The notes under the pieces were generated by a model. It saw only the letters and a program-made list of their open reading frames with translations, was not told the origin of the DNA and did not search any database. 49,082 nucleotides of DNA from contig NZ_MUGS01000056.1 in assembly GCF_002222055.1 (NCBI RefSeq), positions 1 to 49,082 of the forward strand. Direction: 5' to 3'. The stretch is from Flavobacterium araucananum. GTDB lineage: Bacteria > Bacteroidota > Bacteroidia > Flavobacteriales > Flavobacteriaceae. Position numbers and translations under genes: made by a program. This document shows, in pieces, positions 31,625 through 41,026 of the stretch (within the stretch, counting starts at the first letter, position 1; the number at the start of each line of letters is the position of its first letter).

Positions 31625-32434
31625 CTAATACTCCCATCTTCTCAATTTATTCAGTTCTTCCTCTGCTTTGATTTCTTCGGCAGGAATAACTTTCAAAAAT
31701 GACGGGTGTTGTTCGATAGCAAATTCTACTTTTTCAACGATTTCTTCGATGGTATCGTTTTCATAATCAATATCAAGAGGTTCTTTGATGATGAAAGACT
31801 GCAAAATTCCTTTTTTCTTCATTCGCAATCCTTTTTTATCAAACGAACGGCGAAAGCCGTCAATAACAATAGGAATTACGATTGGTTTATGTTGTTTAAT
31901 AATGTGTGCTGTTCCTTTACGAACCGGTTTAAACGATTTTGTAGTTCCTTGCGGAAACGTAATTACCCAACCATCTTCAAGCGCAATTCTTATGTTTTCA
32001 GTATCATTAGGGTTTACATCGCGTTTTTCTGTAACGTCGACACCTTTTGCGCGCCAGGTTCTCTCAACCGTAATAGCACCAACGTAGGCCAAAATTCGGG
32101 GTAGCAAACCTGCTGTCATCGTTTCTTTAGCCGCGACATAATAAATATTCATCTTTGGCTGCCAGAGGTATCCAATATTCTTAATGGTATCTTGACGTCC
32201 GCTTAAACTTGCGTTAAACACGTGAAACATAGCAACTACATCAGCAAAATAAGTTTGATGATTGGATATAAACAAAACATTTGTATCAGGCAATGTCTTA
32301 ATAATTTCAGATCCTTCGATCTGTAAATCATTAAAACCCCTATATCTTCTGTGGGTCATGGCTCCTAAAATTCGGATTAACCATTTCTTGATGAATAATA
32401 TATGTCCAAAAGGATTTCGTTTAAACAATCCCAT
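31625..32434 (-). CDS. 1-acyl-glycerol-3-phosphate acyltransferase-like protein (PlsC family)
   Basis: 269 residues from the ATG at 32434 (MGLFKRNPFGHILFIKKWLI); a 24-residue extension from 32506 looks non-coding. PlsC-type features: the first block reads NHQTYFADVVAM, so His and Asp are separated by five residues instead of the usual four, and the phosphate-binding block reads FPQGTTKSF where FPEGT is typical. Later VIPIVIDGFRRSF matches block IV. PlsC enzymes acylate lysophosphatidic acid at the inner membrane. The variant motifs suggest a Bacteroidota subgroup whose acceptor may differ. It follows the NUDIX gene on the same strand, about 125 nt away. Confidence 0.75.
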   Translation of the reverse strand: MGLFKRNPFGHILFIKKWLIRILGAMTHRRYRGFNDLQIEGSEIIKTLPDTNVLFISNHQTYFADVVAMFHVFNASLSGRQDTIKNIGYLWQPKMNIYYVAAKETMTAGLLPRILAYVGAITVERTWRAKGVDVTEKRDVNPNDTENIRIALEDGWVITFPQGTTKSFKPVRKGTAHIIKQHKPIVIPIVIDGFRRSFDKKGLRMKKKGILQSFIIKEPLDIDYENDTIEEIVEKVEFAIEQHPSFLKVIPAEEIKAEEELNKLRRWEY

Positions 32435-32559
32435 AGCTGTCTGTTGTATTTTTTTGTTATCACGCAAACATACAAAAATTATTCTTTTAGCAATACTATA
32501 AAGCAATTTCGGAAAGAAATTGTTATTATAATGAATATCAAATTGTTAAATTTCTGCTT

Positions 32560-33210
32560 TTACGAATTTCCTTCAAAGGTTGTTTGCAAAACCTCTCTCA
32601 GTTCGCTTAAAATCATTGCTGTTGCTCCCCAAACCATGTGATTTTGAATATCAAAAGCCGGAACTAAAATATTATCTCCATAAGAAGTTGACAACGTGGC
32701 TTCGACAATAATTTTATCATCCATAAATACAGCCAATGGCAGTTCTATAATATCGGCTACTTCCCTACTATCCGGAGAAAACACAAGTTCTTCTTTTGAA
32801 ATTCCCAAATACGGATGCACCAAAAAATTACTTGGCGGAATATACATTGGCGAAAATTGCTTGATTACTTTTATTTTCTCCGGAGCAATCCCAACTTCTT
32901 CTTGCGTTTCTCTTAGTGCTGTTTCCTGATAATCTGCGTCTGTAGTTTCGTATTTTCCGCCGGGAAAAGCAATTTGAGAAGAATGTACTCCCTTGTAAGC
33001 ATTACGGACTATTAGGACTAAATGTGTATTTTCATTTTTGGGATAAAACAACATCATTACCGCAGCAATACGTGGGTTTTCTATTTTAAAATCCTGATTT
33101 TTCAAGGCTTGTATTCTTTCTTTGGGAGCCATTTTTATATGTGCAGTAACTCCCGGTAACGGAACTGGAATTAAATTAGGAACATATTGCAAAAAATCTT
33201 GAAAATCCAT
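32560..33210 (-). CDS. NUDIX hydrolase, CoA pyrophosphatase-like
   Basis: 216 residues from the ATG at 33210 (MDFQDFLQYVPNLIPVPLPG); the frame also runs to a TTG at 33216. The Nudix box begins at GGKYETTDADYQETALRETQ and ends EEVGIA, preceded by HSSQIAFPGG, the additional signature of CoA-pyrophosphatases (UPF0035). The predicted reaction is hydrolysis of coenzyme A to 3',5'-ADP and 4'-phosphopantetheine. Length and motif order agree with the family. Confidence 0.85.
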   Translation of the reverse strand: MDFQDFLQYVPNLIPVPLPGVTAHIKMAPKERIQALKNQDFKIENPRIAAVMMLFYPKNENTHLVLIVRNAYKGVHSSQIAFPGGKYETTDADYQETALRETQEEVGIAPEKIKVIKQFSPMYIPPSNFLVHPYLGISKEELVFSPDSREVADIIELPLAVFMDDKIIVEATLSTSYGDNILVPAFDIQNHMVWGATAMILSELREVLQTTFEGNS

Positions 33211-33334
33211 AATCAAAGTTTATTTTTGTACTATTAAATTCTGATTTATAAAATTTAAACAGAATCTCAAATAATATATAAATATAGTTTAGAAAACGCG
33301 TTTCTACAAACTTTCTAAAATCAAAGCCAGAAAA

Positions 33335-33769
33335 ATGTACAGTAAAGAAGAATCACAGAAAATAAAAAGAGAGTTTTGGGTGGCTTTCGCTGAAAAATAT
33401 CCACGCAAATGGGTTCTTTATGACACCAAAATCAAAGATTTCTCTTTTAAATTTTATGTAGACAATAAAAAAGCACAGGTTTTAATCGATATCGAACAAA
33501 GAAGCGATGAGAAACGTACTGCTTATTTTGAAAAATTAGAGGCTTTAAAAAATATTCTGGAAGAGGAGTTTATTAAAGATCTGGTTTTCGAAAAAAATTA
33601 TACACTGGAAAGCGGGAAAACGATAAGCCGGATCTGGACCGAAATACAAGGTGTAGGTTTCAGTAACCGTAATAACTGGGATACTATTTTTAATTTCTTT
33701 TTCGAAAAAATGAATGCTTTAGAATTGTTCTATCTGGAGTATGATGATTTTATTAAGGATATTGAGTAA
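33335..33769 (+). CDS. DUF4268-family protein
   Basis: 144 residues, without signal or membrane segment. Characteristic stretches are REFWVAFAEKYPRKWVLYDT, KFYVDNKKAQVLIDIEQRS and NNWDTIFNFFFEKMNALELF. DUF4268 domains occur alone in Bacteroidota and, elsewhere, fused to nuclease-like domains; no catalytic residues are evident here. It is a single gene, convergent with the small exported-protein gene across a shared terminator. Confidence 0.75.
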   Translation: MYSKEESQKIKREFWVAFAEKYPRKWVLYDTKIKDFSFKFYVDNKKAQVLIDIEQRSDEKRTAYFEKLEALKNILEEEFIKDLVFEKNYTLESGKTISRIWTEIQGVGFSNRNNWDTIFNFFFEKMNALELFYLEYDDFIKDIE

Positions 33770-33812
33770 AGAAGGTGCTAAGGTGCAGAGATACTAAGGT
33801 TCTAAGATTTAA

Positions 33813-33863
33813 AAAAAACAAACCCGACATTTTTTTCAAAAAAAATTGTCGGGTTTGTTTTTT
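33813..33863. terminator. Strong bidirectional terminator
   Basis: A6CAAACCCGACA pairs with TGTCGGGTTTGT6 (17 bp), and the loop itself holds T7/A8 that can pair further. It serves the DUF4268 gene (+) and the 4-gene minus-strand group ending at 33866. Confidence 0.92.
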
Positions 33864-33865
33864 GA

Positions 33866-34276
33866 CTAAACACTAAAAATATTATAGACTATAATATGAT
33901 CATTGTAGTTGATGTATAACTGTTTTCTGAAATCTTGTTTTTTGCGGGTTATTATCGAAATTTTACAATCAGTTCCGTCATTATCTTTACACATAAAAGA
34001 ATAAACAATATCTGTATCATTTTCTTCACGTTCGATATAATCGAGAATATTAAAAAGTTGAATTTCCTGAGAATAAACTACAATTCTATGTTTATTGGTA
34101 TCTAAAATTACCGATAAATTGACCAAATCAAGATTGGACCAATCGCCCCATTTTCCTTTATCATTTTTCTCCAGGACACTAAATCCGGATGTTTTAAAAT
34201 GGTATGCCTGACTTTGAACCTGTTGCAAACCAAATCCTAAAAAAAGTAAAATGATATAAGTGCGTATCGAATTCAT
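33866..34276 (-). CDS. Small exported protein of unknown function
   Basis: 136 residues from the ATG at 34276 (MNSIRTYIILLFLGFGLQQV). The signal peptide probably ends after VQSQA. The mature part is beta-rich (YHFKTSGFSVLEKNDKGKWG, HRIVVYSQEIQLFNILDYIE) with one Cys pair (MCKDNDGTDCKIS) that could form a disulfide. No family was recognised. It starts 19 nt after the nitronate monooxygenase-like gene and is probably the last gene of that transcript; the upstream extension to 34330 overlaps that gene and is unlikely. Confidence 0.6.
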   Translation of the reverse strand: MNSIRTYIILLFLGFGLQQVQSQAYHFKTSGFSVLEKNDKGKWGDWSNLDLVNLSVILDTNKHRIVVYSQEIQLFNILDYIEREENDTDIVYSFMCKDNDGTDCKISIITRKKQDFRKQLYINYNDHIIVYNIFSV

Positions 34277-34295
34277 ATTGTATTTCTTGCAGTAA

Positions 34296-35240
34296 TTAAA
34301 ACTCAAATTTAACCTTTTCCTGGCAAGCAATTCCGAATTCGTCCATCATTTCTTGAACAATTTGCGCAACAGGCAAAATTTCATGAATTAATCCGGCAAT
34401 TTGTCCAATTTCGAGTTCACCTTCTTCAAGATCCCCTTCAAACATTCCTTTTTTGGCTCTTGCTCTTCCTAAAAGCAGTGTCAAATCTTCCTTAGACGGG
34501 GATTTTTCGTATAGTTCCTGAACATCGTTATAAAACTTATTTTTAATCAATCGTACAGGGGCAAGTTCTTTTAAGGTCAACTGCGTATCGCCCTCTTTAA
34601 CTTTTACTATTGTTTCTTTAAAATTATTGTGTGCAGACGATTCTATTGATGCTGCAAAACGACTCCCAACCTGAACACCATCTGCTCCTAAAACCATTGC
34701 AGCCAGCATTCCGCGTCCCGTTGCAATTCCGCCCGCAGCAATAACAGGGATTTTAATTTTTTCCCTTACCATCGGTATCAGCGTCAATGTTGTCGTTTCA
34801 TCACGTCCGTTATGGCCACCAGCTTCAAAACCTTCGGCAACTATGGCGTCAACTCCCGCTTCCTGAGCTTTTAGAGCAAAAACACTACTGCTGACTACGT
34901 GAACAACTGTAATTCCTTTTTCTTTCAAAAAAGTAGTCCATGTCTTTGGATTTCCTGCCGATGTAAAAACGATTTTCACCCCTTCTTCAATCACAATATT
35001 CATAATCTCTTCGATATTGGGATACAACATCGGTATATTGACTCCAAAAGGTTTATTGGTTGCTTTTTTACACTTCTGGATATGCTCCCTTAAAACTTCA
35101 GGATACATAGAACCAGCGCCTATTAATCCTAAACCACCGGCATTACTTACAGCAGACGCTAATTTATATCCACTGTTCCAGATCATTCCACCTTGAATAA
35201 TTGGATATTTTATATTAAAAAGTTGGGTAATTTTATTCAT
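34296..35240 (-). CDS. NAD(P)H-dependent flavin oxidoreductase, nitronate monooxygenase-like
   Basis: 314 residues, TIM-barrel FMN enzyme. Recognisable elements: PIIQGGMIWNSGYKLASAVS, KPFGVNIPM, EGFEAGGHNGRD, IPVIAAGGIATGRGMLAAMV and LGADGVQVGSRF. It would oxidise nitronates with FMN, as in nitronate monooxygenases. The same fold includes enoyl-ACP reductase FabK, which cannot be excluded because both share the GGHNG and GGI motifs. The gene lies 12 nt after the S8 protease stop and before the small exported protein, so it is in a four-gene minus-strand group. Confidence 0.8.
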   Translation of the reverse strand: MNKITQLFNIKYPIIQGGMIWNSGYKLASAVSNAGGLGLIGAGSMYPEVLREHIQKCKKATNKPFGVNIPMLYPNIEEIMNIVIEEGVKIVFTSAGNPKTWTTFLKEKGITVVHVVSSSVFALKAQEAGVDAIVAEGFEAGGHNGRDETTTLTLIPMVREKIKIPVIAAGGIATGRGMLAAMVLGADGVQVGSRFAASIESSAHNNFKETIVKVKEGDTQLTLKELAPVRLIKNKFYNDVQELYEKSPSKEDLTLLLGRARAKKGMFEGDLEEGELEIGQIAGLIHEILPVAQIVQEMMDEFGIACQEKVKFEF

Positions 35241-35252
35241 TCAAAAATGCTA

Positions 35253-36854
35253 TTATTGTTTGATTATCTTTCCGGTTTTATGTACACCATCAGCATCAAA
35301 AGTATAAAAATAAAGTCCACTTTTTAAAGCTTCGACAGAAAGAACCGGGTTTTGACTTGTTATTTGTTGTTCTACAAGTTTTTGTCCTAAAACAGAGTAA
35401 ATGGATACAGAAGCAGTACTGTTTTCGAACAAAAACGAAACTGTTGTCTGCACGGGGTTTGGAAATACTGAAAAAACTGTAGCGGCAACTTGAAAATTTT
35501 CTACACCCAAAGTAGATCCAAAATTTGGAATTCCGTACCCATAATTAGTATCCGGAACAGCATACCGATCAGAAGATTTAAGGACCATTTGCCTAATTTC
35601 CTTGTTTGTTTTTAAGGGATAAGCCTGCCATAAACAGGCGATCATTCCTGCCATGATTGGACACGAAAACGAGGTTCCGTTTACCGTTACTATATTTCCG
35701 GCAGTATCAGAAACTACAGCAGCGGTTCCTTGCGCCATAACATCCGGCTTTATTCTTCCGTCGTAACTTGGTCCTACAGAGCTAAAATTTGATTTTACTT
35801 TTGAATCCATTACTGCGCCTACCGTAAGTACAGAAACTGCATCTGCCGGCGCACCAATATGAGGTTCTGCGGTAGCTCCTTCATTTCCCGCAGATGCTAC
35901 TACAATTATTCCTTTGCTGAATGCAATTTCTGCTCCGCGCGAAATAAAATTCGTCGAGCCGTTCATATCACTATAGGTATGATTATAATTTGCATTATCA
36001 AAAGAAAAATATCCTAAAGAAGTTGTAATAATATCAACACCCAGACTATCTGCTTTTTCAGCAGCTTCGACCCAATACGATTCTTCTACAGGATTTTCTG
36101 TTGGGGCATATTCCGTAATAAACAAATAATAAGAAGCATCAGGAGCTGTACCTACTAACTCATTTTCTTTATAACCGCCCATTGTCGAGAGTACCATTGT
36201 TCCGTGGTTATTGCCAGTGTAGAAATTCTCATTTTTATTGACAAAATCATACCCTCCTAAAATTTGATTGTTATCGATCAGTTTTTTAAAGGGCTGAGCA
36301 GTATTTACGCCCGGAAAACCGGCATCTAAAACCGCTATAATTTTTCCGGAACCTGTTTTATTTTGTTGATGTAAAACTTGTCCGTTCAACATCAGAATCT
36401 GACTTGCAGAAGATCCGTATGCATAATCAGTTGTTGTTTTGAGTTTGTCGTTTGTCTGAGAAACCTGATTCTGGCTAACTCTTTTAGAACTTGTGTTTAA
36501 GGTCTTGTCTGCAAAAACTACTTTATCGACAAACAACAGTGTTTTTAGTGCTAAAATGTTAGCCTCGGTTCCTCGAATATGTAGCGCATTCATCCATTTA
36601 GATTGTGCCATTATCGAGATTCCCGCACTTGATTTTATTTGATTGATGTAAGATTGTTCTACAGGAACATCCCTTAAATCCAAACTTATATTTTGATTGG
36701 TTCTGCGATCCAATGCACGTTGTGAGAGCATTTTTGACGGAGTGTCTAAATAAGTTTGTGCACTTGGTTTATCTTTAAAATAGACCCAGGCATCTTGTTG
36801 CGAAAACATCGCAACCGAAAATATCAATAAAAGAAAGGTAAAGTTATATTTCAT
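35253..36854 (-). CDS. S8 (subtilisin-like) peptidase with T9SS type A sorting domain
   Basis: 533 residues with a signal peptide (SVAMFSQQ, about 1-18). The catalytic triad is visible: Asp in IAVLDAGFPG, His in GNNHGTMVLST and Ser in NGTSFSCPIMAG, with the oxyanion Asn region in VVASAGNEGA. The last ~75 residues (VFPNPVQTTVSFLFENS, IYSVLGQKLVE, LKSGLYFYTF and KTGKIIKQ) form the type A C-terminal sorting signal of the type IX secretion system, so the protease is exported to the cell surface or medium. A palindrome (AAAGGTT-A-AACCTTT, 36869-36883) precedes its start. Confidence 0.93.
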   Translation of the reverse strand: MKYNFTFLLLIFSVAMFSQQDAWVYFKDKPSAQTYLDTPSKMLSQRALDRRTNQNISLDLRDVPVEQSYINQIKSSAGISIMAQSKWMNALHIRGTEANILALKTLLFVDKVVFADKTLNTSSKRVSQNQVSQTNDKLKTTTDYAYGSSASQILMLNGQVLHQQNKTGSGKIIAVLDAGFPGVNTAQPFKKLIDNNQILGGYDFVNKNENFYTGNNHGTMVLSTMGGYKENELVGTAPDASYYLFITEYAPTENPVEESYWVEAAEKADSLGVDIITTSLGYFSFDNANYNHTYSDMNGSTNFISRGAEIAFSKGIIVVASAGNEGATAEPHIGAPADAVSVLTVGAVMDSKVKSNFSSVGPSYDGRIKPDVMAQGTAAVVSDTAGNIVTVNGTSFSCPIMAGMIACLWQAYPLKTNKEIRQMVLKSSDRYAVPDTNYGYGIPNFGSTLGVENFQVAATVFSVFPNPVQTTVSFLFENSTASVSIYSVLGQKLVEQQITSQNPVLSVEALKSGLYFYTFDADGVHKTGKIIKQ

Positions 36855-36899
36855 AGTTTACTTTTTTAAAAGGTTAAACCTTTGCAAAAAAGTATAAAG

Positions 36900-38087
36900 C
36901 TAAGAAATTACTCCGGAACCAACTAATTCATTATCAAAATACCATGCTGCAAACTGTCCTTCAGTAATGGCAGATTGTGCTTCGTCAAACTGAATGTACA
37001 TTCCGTCTTCAAATTGGTGTAAAGTTGCTTTTTGCAAAGGCTGACGATACCTGATTCTTGCCATTACCTGCATCGTTTCACCTACTTTTAATGCTAAATC
37101 AGTACGAATCCAGTGTACCTCAGATTTTTCTATAAATAAAGCTTTTTTGAATAAACCCGGATGCAAACTTGTTAAACCTGTATAAATAGTATTGGTTTCA
37201 ACATCTGTAGCAATGATAAATAACGGATCTGTTGTTCCGCCTACATTCAATCCTTTTCGTTGTCCTACTGTAAAATAATGAGCACCCTGATGTTTACCCA
37301 CTACTTTACCCATTGTTGGAAGATAATCTCGCTTTTTAGCTTCAAATTTTAATTCTTCTTCTAAAGTTAGACCAACAGGTTTTTCGATGGTATAAATAGG
37401 ATCATTTTTATCGATTTGAACAATTTTACCCTCTTTAGGCTGCAATTTTTGTTGCAGGAATTCCGGTAAACGCACTTTTCCTATAAAACATAATCCTTGA
37501 GAGTCTTTCTTTTCGGCAGTTACCAAATCCATTTCGGCAGCAATTTCACGCACTTCCGGTTTGGTTAAAGCTCCAATTGGGAACAATGATTTTGCTAATT
37601 GATCTTGCGATAACTGGCATAAAAAATACGATTGATCTTTGTTGTTGTCTGCACCTGCTATCAATTGATAAACGGGTTTGCCATCTACTTCGATTTCATT
37701 TTTCTGGCAATAATGACCTGTTGCTACATAATCTGCACCAAGGCTTAAAGCAATTTTCATGAAAACATCAAATTTGATTTCGCGATTACAAAGTACGTCA
37801 GGATTTGGAGTTCTTCCTTTTTCGTATTCGTTGAACATATAATCAACGATTTTTTCTTTGTATTCTTCGCTTAGATCTACAGTCTGAAACGGTATACCAA
37901 GTTTTTCAGCTACTAATAAAGCATCATTACTATCTTCTAACCACGGACATTCATTAGAAATAGTAACGGAATCATCGTGCCAATTTTTCATAAAAAGGCC
38001 AATAACTTCGTATCCTTGTTGTTGCAACAAATAAGCCGCAACACTCGAATCTACTCCACCGGAAAGTCCAACAACTACACGTTTCAT
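36900..38087 (-). CDS. mnmA: tRNA 2-thiouridine(34) synthase MnmA
   Basis: 395 residues. The PP-loop GLSGGVDSSVAAYLLQQ opens the protein. The conserved NPDVLCNREIKF and DSQGLCFIGKVRL carry the two catalytic cysteines, and HYFTVGQRKGLNVGG lies in the C-terminal domain. MnmA activates U34 of Lys, Glu and Gln tRNAs with ATP and adds sulfur. The ATG start at 38087 is typical. A -7 element is present on the minus strand at 38117-38124. It heads the minus-strand group with the S8 protease, 45 nt downstream. Confidence 0.96.
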   Translation of the reverse strand: MKRVVVGLSGGVDSSVAAYLLQQQGYEVIGLFMKNWHDDSVTISNECPWLEDSNDALLVAEKLGIPFQTVDLSEEYKEKIVDYMFNEYEKGRTPNPDVLCNREIKFDVFMKIALSLGADYVATGHYCQKNEIEVDGKPVYQLIAGADNNKDQSYFLCQLSQDQLAKSLFPIGALTKPEVREIAAEMDLVTAEKKDSQGLCFIGKVRLPEFLQQKLQPKEGKIVQIDKNDPIYTIEKPVGLTLEEELKFEAKKRDYLPTMGKVVGKHQGAHYFTVGQRKGLNVGGTTDPLFIIATDVETNTIYTGLTSLHPGLFKKALFIEKSEVHWIRTDLALKVGETMQVMARIRYRQPLQKATLHQFEDGMYIQFDEAQSAITEGQFAAWYFDNELVGSGVIS

Positions 38088-38116
38088 TCTAAATCTTTTA
38101 TATTTTTACAAGGGTG

Positions 38117-38124
38117 CAAAGATA
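38117..38124 (-). promoter_or_regulatory. -7 promoter element of mnmA (TATCTTTG)
   Basis: An exact TAnnTTTG on the minus strand followed by CACCC, 30 nt before the ATG. The same TTTGCACCC extension occurs upstream of the PLP enzyme and helicase genes. Confidence 0.6.
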
Positions 38125-38224
38125 AGCCCTATTTTTGATAATTGCAGTAGTTTCGATTAGTTTATATAATGCCGCAGTAGATAAAACCTATTGCTGCAAA
38201 ACAATCCGTGATTTAAACGGACGA

Positions 38225-38941
38225 TTAATTCATTTTAGGTTTTGAATCTGCCTGATAACTACTTTTGGGATCGCTCATATTTACTTCTTTGGTCAGTTTC
38301 CCTTTTAGGTAAAACTGCCACATATTGGCTTTTTTTCCGTTTACAAATTTTCCTTTAGAAGCCACAACTCCATCTGCATCATAAAAAACAGCGTCGCCAT
38401 TGTACTCATTATTTTTATACGTAGTTTGTTCTAAAAGAATTCCGTTTTGCCCGTACTTTTTATAAACGCCGTCTTTTAAACCGTTTACATAAGTCATTTC
38501 TTCAGCAATTTTAGCATTAGGATAATAAACTGTCCTTAATCCTTCCAGCTTACCATCTTTATACGTTTCAAGTGTCATTAGCACCTTAGAGGCTTTATGA
38601 TAATATTTCCACTCGCCTTCGCGGGCTTTACCAATTTCTTTTCCTTCGCTTACTTTATTTTTACTCTGATCATAAAAAATAGTATACGAACTTCCGTCGT
38701 TGGCTGTAAAATCGCGCGTTGCTACAACATCACCTTTTTTTGTATCATCAAAAAATTTAAAGATACCGGTTTCTTTTCCGTGATTAAAAGTTCCTTCGTA
38801 ACGAGGACGCTTAGAAACTTCATAAGTTCCTTTCCATATTCCGTCTTTTTTTCCGTTAGAATCTGTTTTATTAAAATCCTGTGCAGATACTAAAACTGCA
38901 TTTAAGAAAAGTAATCCGATAATTATTTTTTTATAAATCAT
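38225..38941 (-). CDS. YwqK-family (MORN-like repeat) exported protein
   Basis: 238 residues with signal peptide (LNAVLVSAQDF, about 1-20). Repeats of the form GKKDGIWKGTYEVSKRPRYEG, GKAREGEWKYYHKASK, DGKLEGLRTVYYPNAKIAEE, GLKDGVYKKYGQNGILLEQ and KNEYNGDAVFYDADGVVA, about 22 residues each, are the YwqK/MORN-type pattern. Database names call the family a toxin-antitoxin antitoxin, but there is no toxin gene beside it, so this label should not be trusted. It is probably a periplasmic or surface repeat protein. It stands alone between mnmA and yidC. Confidence 0.8.
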   Translation of the reverse strand: MIYKKIIIGLLFLNAVLVSAQDFNKTDSNGKKDGIWKGTYEVSKRPRYEGTFNHGKETGIFKFFDDTKKGDVVATRDFTANDGSSYTIFYDQSKNKVSEGKEIGKAREGEWKYYHKASKVLMTLETYKDGKLEGLRTVYYPNAKIAEEMTYVNGLKDGVYKKYGQNGILLEQTTYKNNEYNGDAVFYDADGVVASKGKFVNGKKANMWQFYLKGKLTKEVNMSDPKSSYQADSKPKMN

Positions 38942-38998
38942 TGCAATTCAATTTTAAGCTTTAACGAAAATGACCTTTGTAAAGTATATTTTTGATAT

Positions 38999-39028
38999 AA
39001 AAAAATCCCGATTACTCGAGATTTTTTT
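38999..39028 (-). terminator. Terminator of yidC
   Basis: On the minus strand AAAAAATCTCGA pairs with TCGGGATTTTTT (one G-T pair), with a GTAA loop, then more T. It lies 12 nt past the yidC stop at 39040. Confidence 0.8.
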
Positions 39029-39039
39029 ACAACAACTTA

Positions 39040-40943
39040 TTATTTTTTGTTCTGTTTTTTTGAAGCTTCTTGTTGTTCCATTACATCTTGAAGACGTTGC
39101 TGAAACTTACTTTGTTTTTTAGGCTCTTTTAATTTATTTTCCTGAATCTGAGCGTGAATTTTATCTGTATCTACAATGTAGTTTTTAATTACGAACATAA
39201 TTCCAATTGTAATTAAGTTCGAAATAAAGTTATACAAACTTAAACCTGCACCATAACTATTAAAGAAAATCAACATCATCAATGGCGAAACATAAATCAT
39301 GATTTTCATCATTTTTGCCATATCCGGCATACCTTCCTGCTGAGGCGCAGCCATTTGTTGGTCTCCTGAAGTCATTTTCATATAGAAGAAAATCGCAACT
39401 GCTGCCAAAATTGGAAACAAACTGATATGATCTCCGTATAACGGAATGTGAATGGTAATTTTACAACTGCATCAAATGATGATAAATCATCTGCCCAAAG
39501 GAAACTTTTTTGTCTTAACTCAAAAGCCGAAGGAAAGAACTGGAATGATGCATACATAAACGGAAGCTGAATCAATGCCGGAATACATCCTGCCATTGGG
39601 TTTACTCCTGCTTTGTTGTATAACTTCATTGTTTCTTGTTGTTTCTTCATTGGGTCTTTTTTGAATTTTTCTCCCAACTCTGTAATTTCCGGACGTAAAA
39701 CTTTCATTTTAGCCTGAGACAAGAATGACTTGTAGGTAATTGGCGACATTGCCAATTTGATGATAATTGTAAAGATGATAATCGCAATTCCGTAAGGAAT
39801 AAATGAAGCTAAGAATCCAAATAACGGGATAAAAATCCATTTATTGATCCAACCGAAAATTCCCCAACCTAACGGAATAATTTTTTCGAAGTTTTTATCA
39901 TACGTCTTTAGCACTTTATAATCAGCAGGTCCAAAATACCAATTCATTTTATAATCAACTTCTCCGTTAGAAAAAGCCAAAGGAACAGTTGCTTTGAATT
40001 GTTTGATATAAGCTGTATCGATTTTTTCATCTTTTACTAAATCATCAGATTGTAGTTTAGATTTTTCGAATGCTTTATCAGTAGATAATATAGTCGTAAA
40101 AAAGTGTTGTTTGAAAGCGATATAGCTCACTTTTTCAGGAGTATCTTCTTTCCCTGTACCATGACTTACTGAACTGTATTTTTCATCACCGTACTCATAT
40201 TCAATTTGAGCAAAACGCTTTTCTATAGAAACACTTTTTTCGTTTCTGTTCGTTTTTAAATCCCAAACTAAATCTAATGGTTTAGACGAATTCAAAACTT
40301 TGTTCAATCCTTGAGAACGAACATCAAAACCAACTAAATACTCGTTTGGTTTTAAAATATATTTGTATTCTAAAAATTCATTAGCACCTGCTTTCAAACG
40401 CATGGTCAGGATTTGATCTGCACCGTTTTTAGTTAGCGTTGGCTCAAAAAACAAATCTTTAGAGTTCAACGTTCTGTTGTCTGTTGTTTGTAACTGAATG
40501 TTTAGATTAGAATTATTGTCTTTAATCAGTTCTACTAATTGTCCTGAATTTTTTTCGAATCTTTTAAATTCTTTCAACGTAGCTTCGACTATATAACCCC
40601 CTTTGTTAGCGATTTTAAGTTTTATCTTTTCGTTTTCGATAGTTGTATAAGCTTCTTTTGCCGAAGGAAGTGTAGCCGAATATGCAAAACCTCCTAATGT
40701 TTTTTGCAATTGTGCCAATTGAACCGTATCTCCGGGAGTTGCTGTAGCAGCAACCGGCAGAACAGCTGTTTTAGTTTTATCAGCTTTCGCTTGTTCTTCT
40801 TGTTTGGCAACTAATTCTTTCTTGGCTTTTTCAGCAGCAATCTCTTTATCAGAAGGCTGATTTTGGTACATAATCCAAATCAAAATTCCAAATATCAATA
40901 CAAAACCAATGATTGAATTAAGATCAAATTTTTTTTCTTCCAT
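39040..40943 (-). pseudogene. yidC: Membrane protein insertase YidC, interrupted by a one-base frameshift
   Basis: Read as one gene it would give about 634 residues, the usual length for Bacteroidota YidC. The N-terminal frame (40943 to about 39450) contains the first membrane helix, the large periplasmic domain (VVEATLKEFKRFEKNSGQLV), the first conserved helices (PFMYASFQFFPSAFELRQKS) and VVKLPF. It then loses frame and reads TFRYTEIISVCF to a stop at 39378. The C-terminal frame (39420 to 39040) continues FPILAAVAIFFYMKMTSGDQ with the last helices and a basic tail. Restoring one C in CCATTC-ACATTCCG (minus strand, between 39450 and 39451) gives PFHIPLYGDHISLFPILAAV. YidC is essential in bacteria studied, so a sequence error is likely. 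Confidence 0.85.
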
Positions 40944-41026
40944 TATTAATTTTAAAAAAAGTTATTCGTTAAAGACTATTAGTGATGAGTTCGACTCAAA
41001 AGTTACATCCTTTTAGAATTTAGTTA

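Noticed and set aside
38205..38221. A weak hairpin (TCCGT/ACGGA) past the YwqK-like gene.
   Set aside because: The stem is only five base pairs and no clean T run follows.
38225..38941. Calling the YwqK-like protein an antitoxin.
   Set aside because: No toxin gene is adjacent, and the protein carries a signal peptide and MORN-like repeats; the family name is historical.
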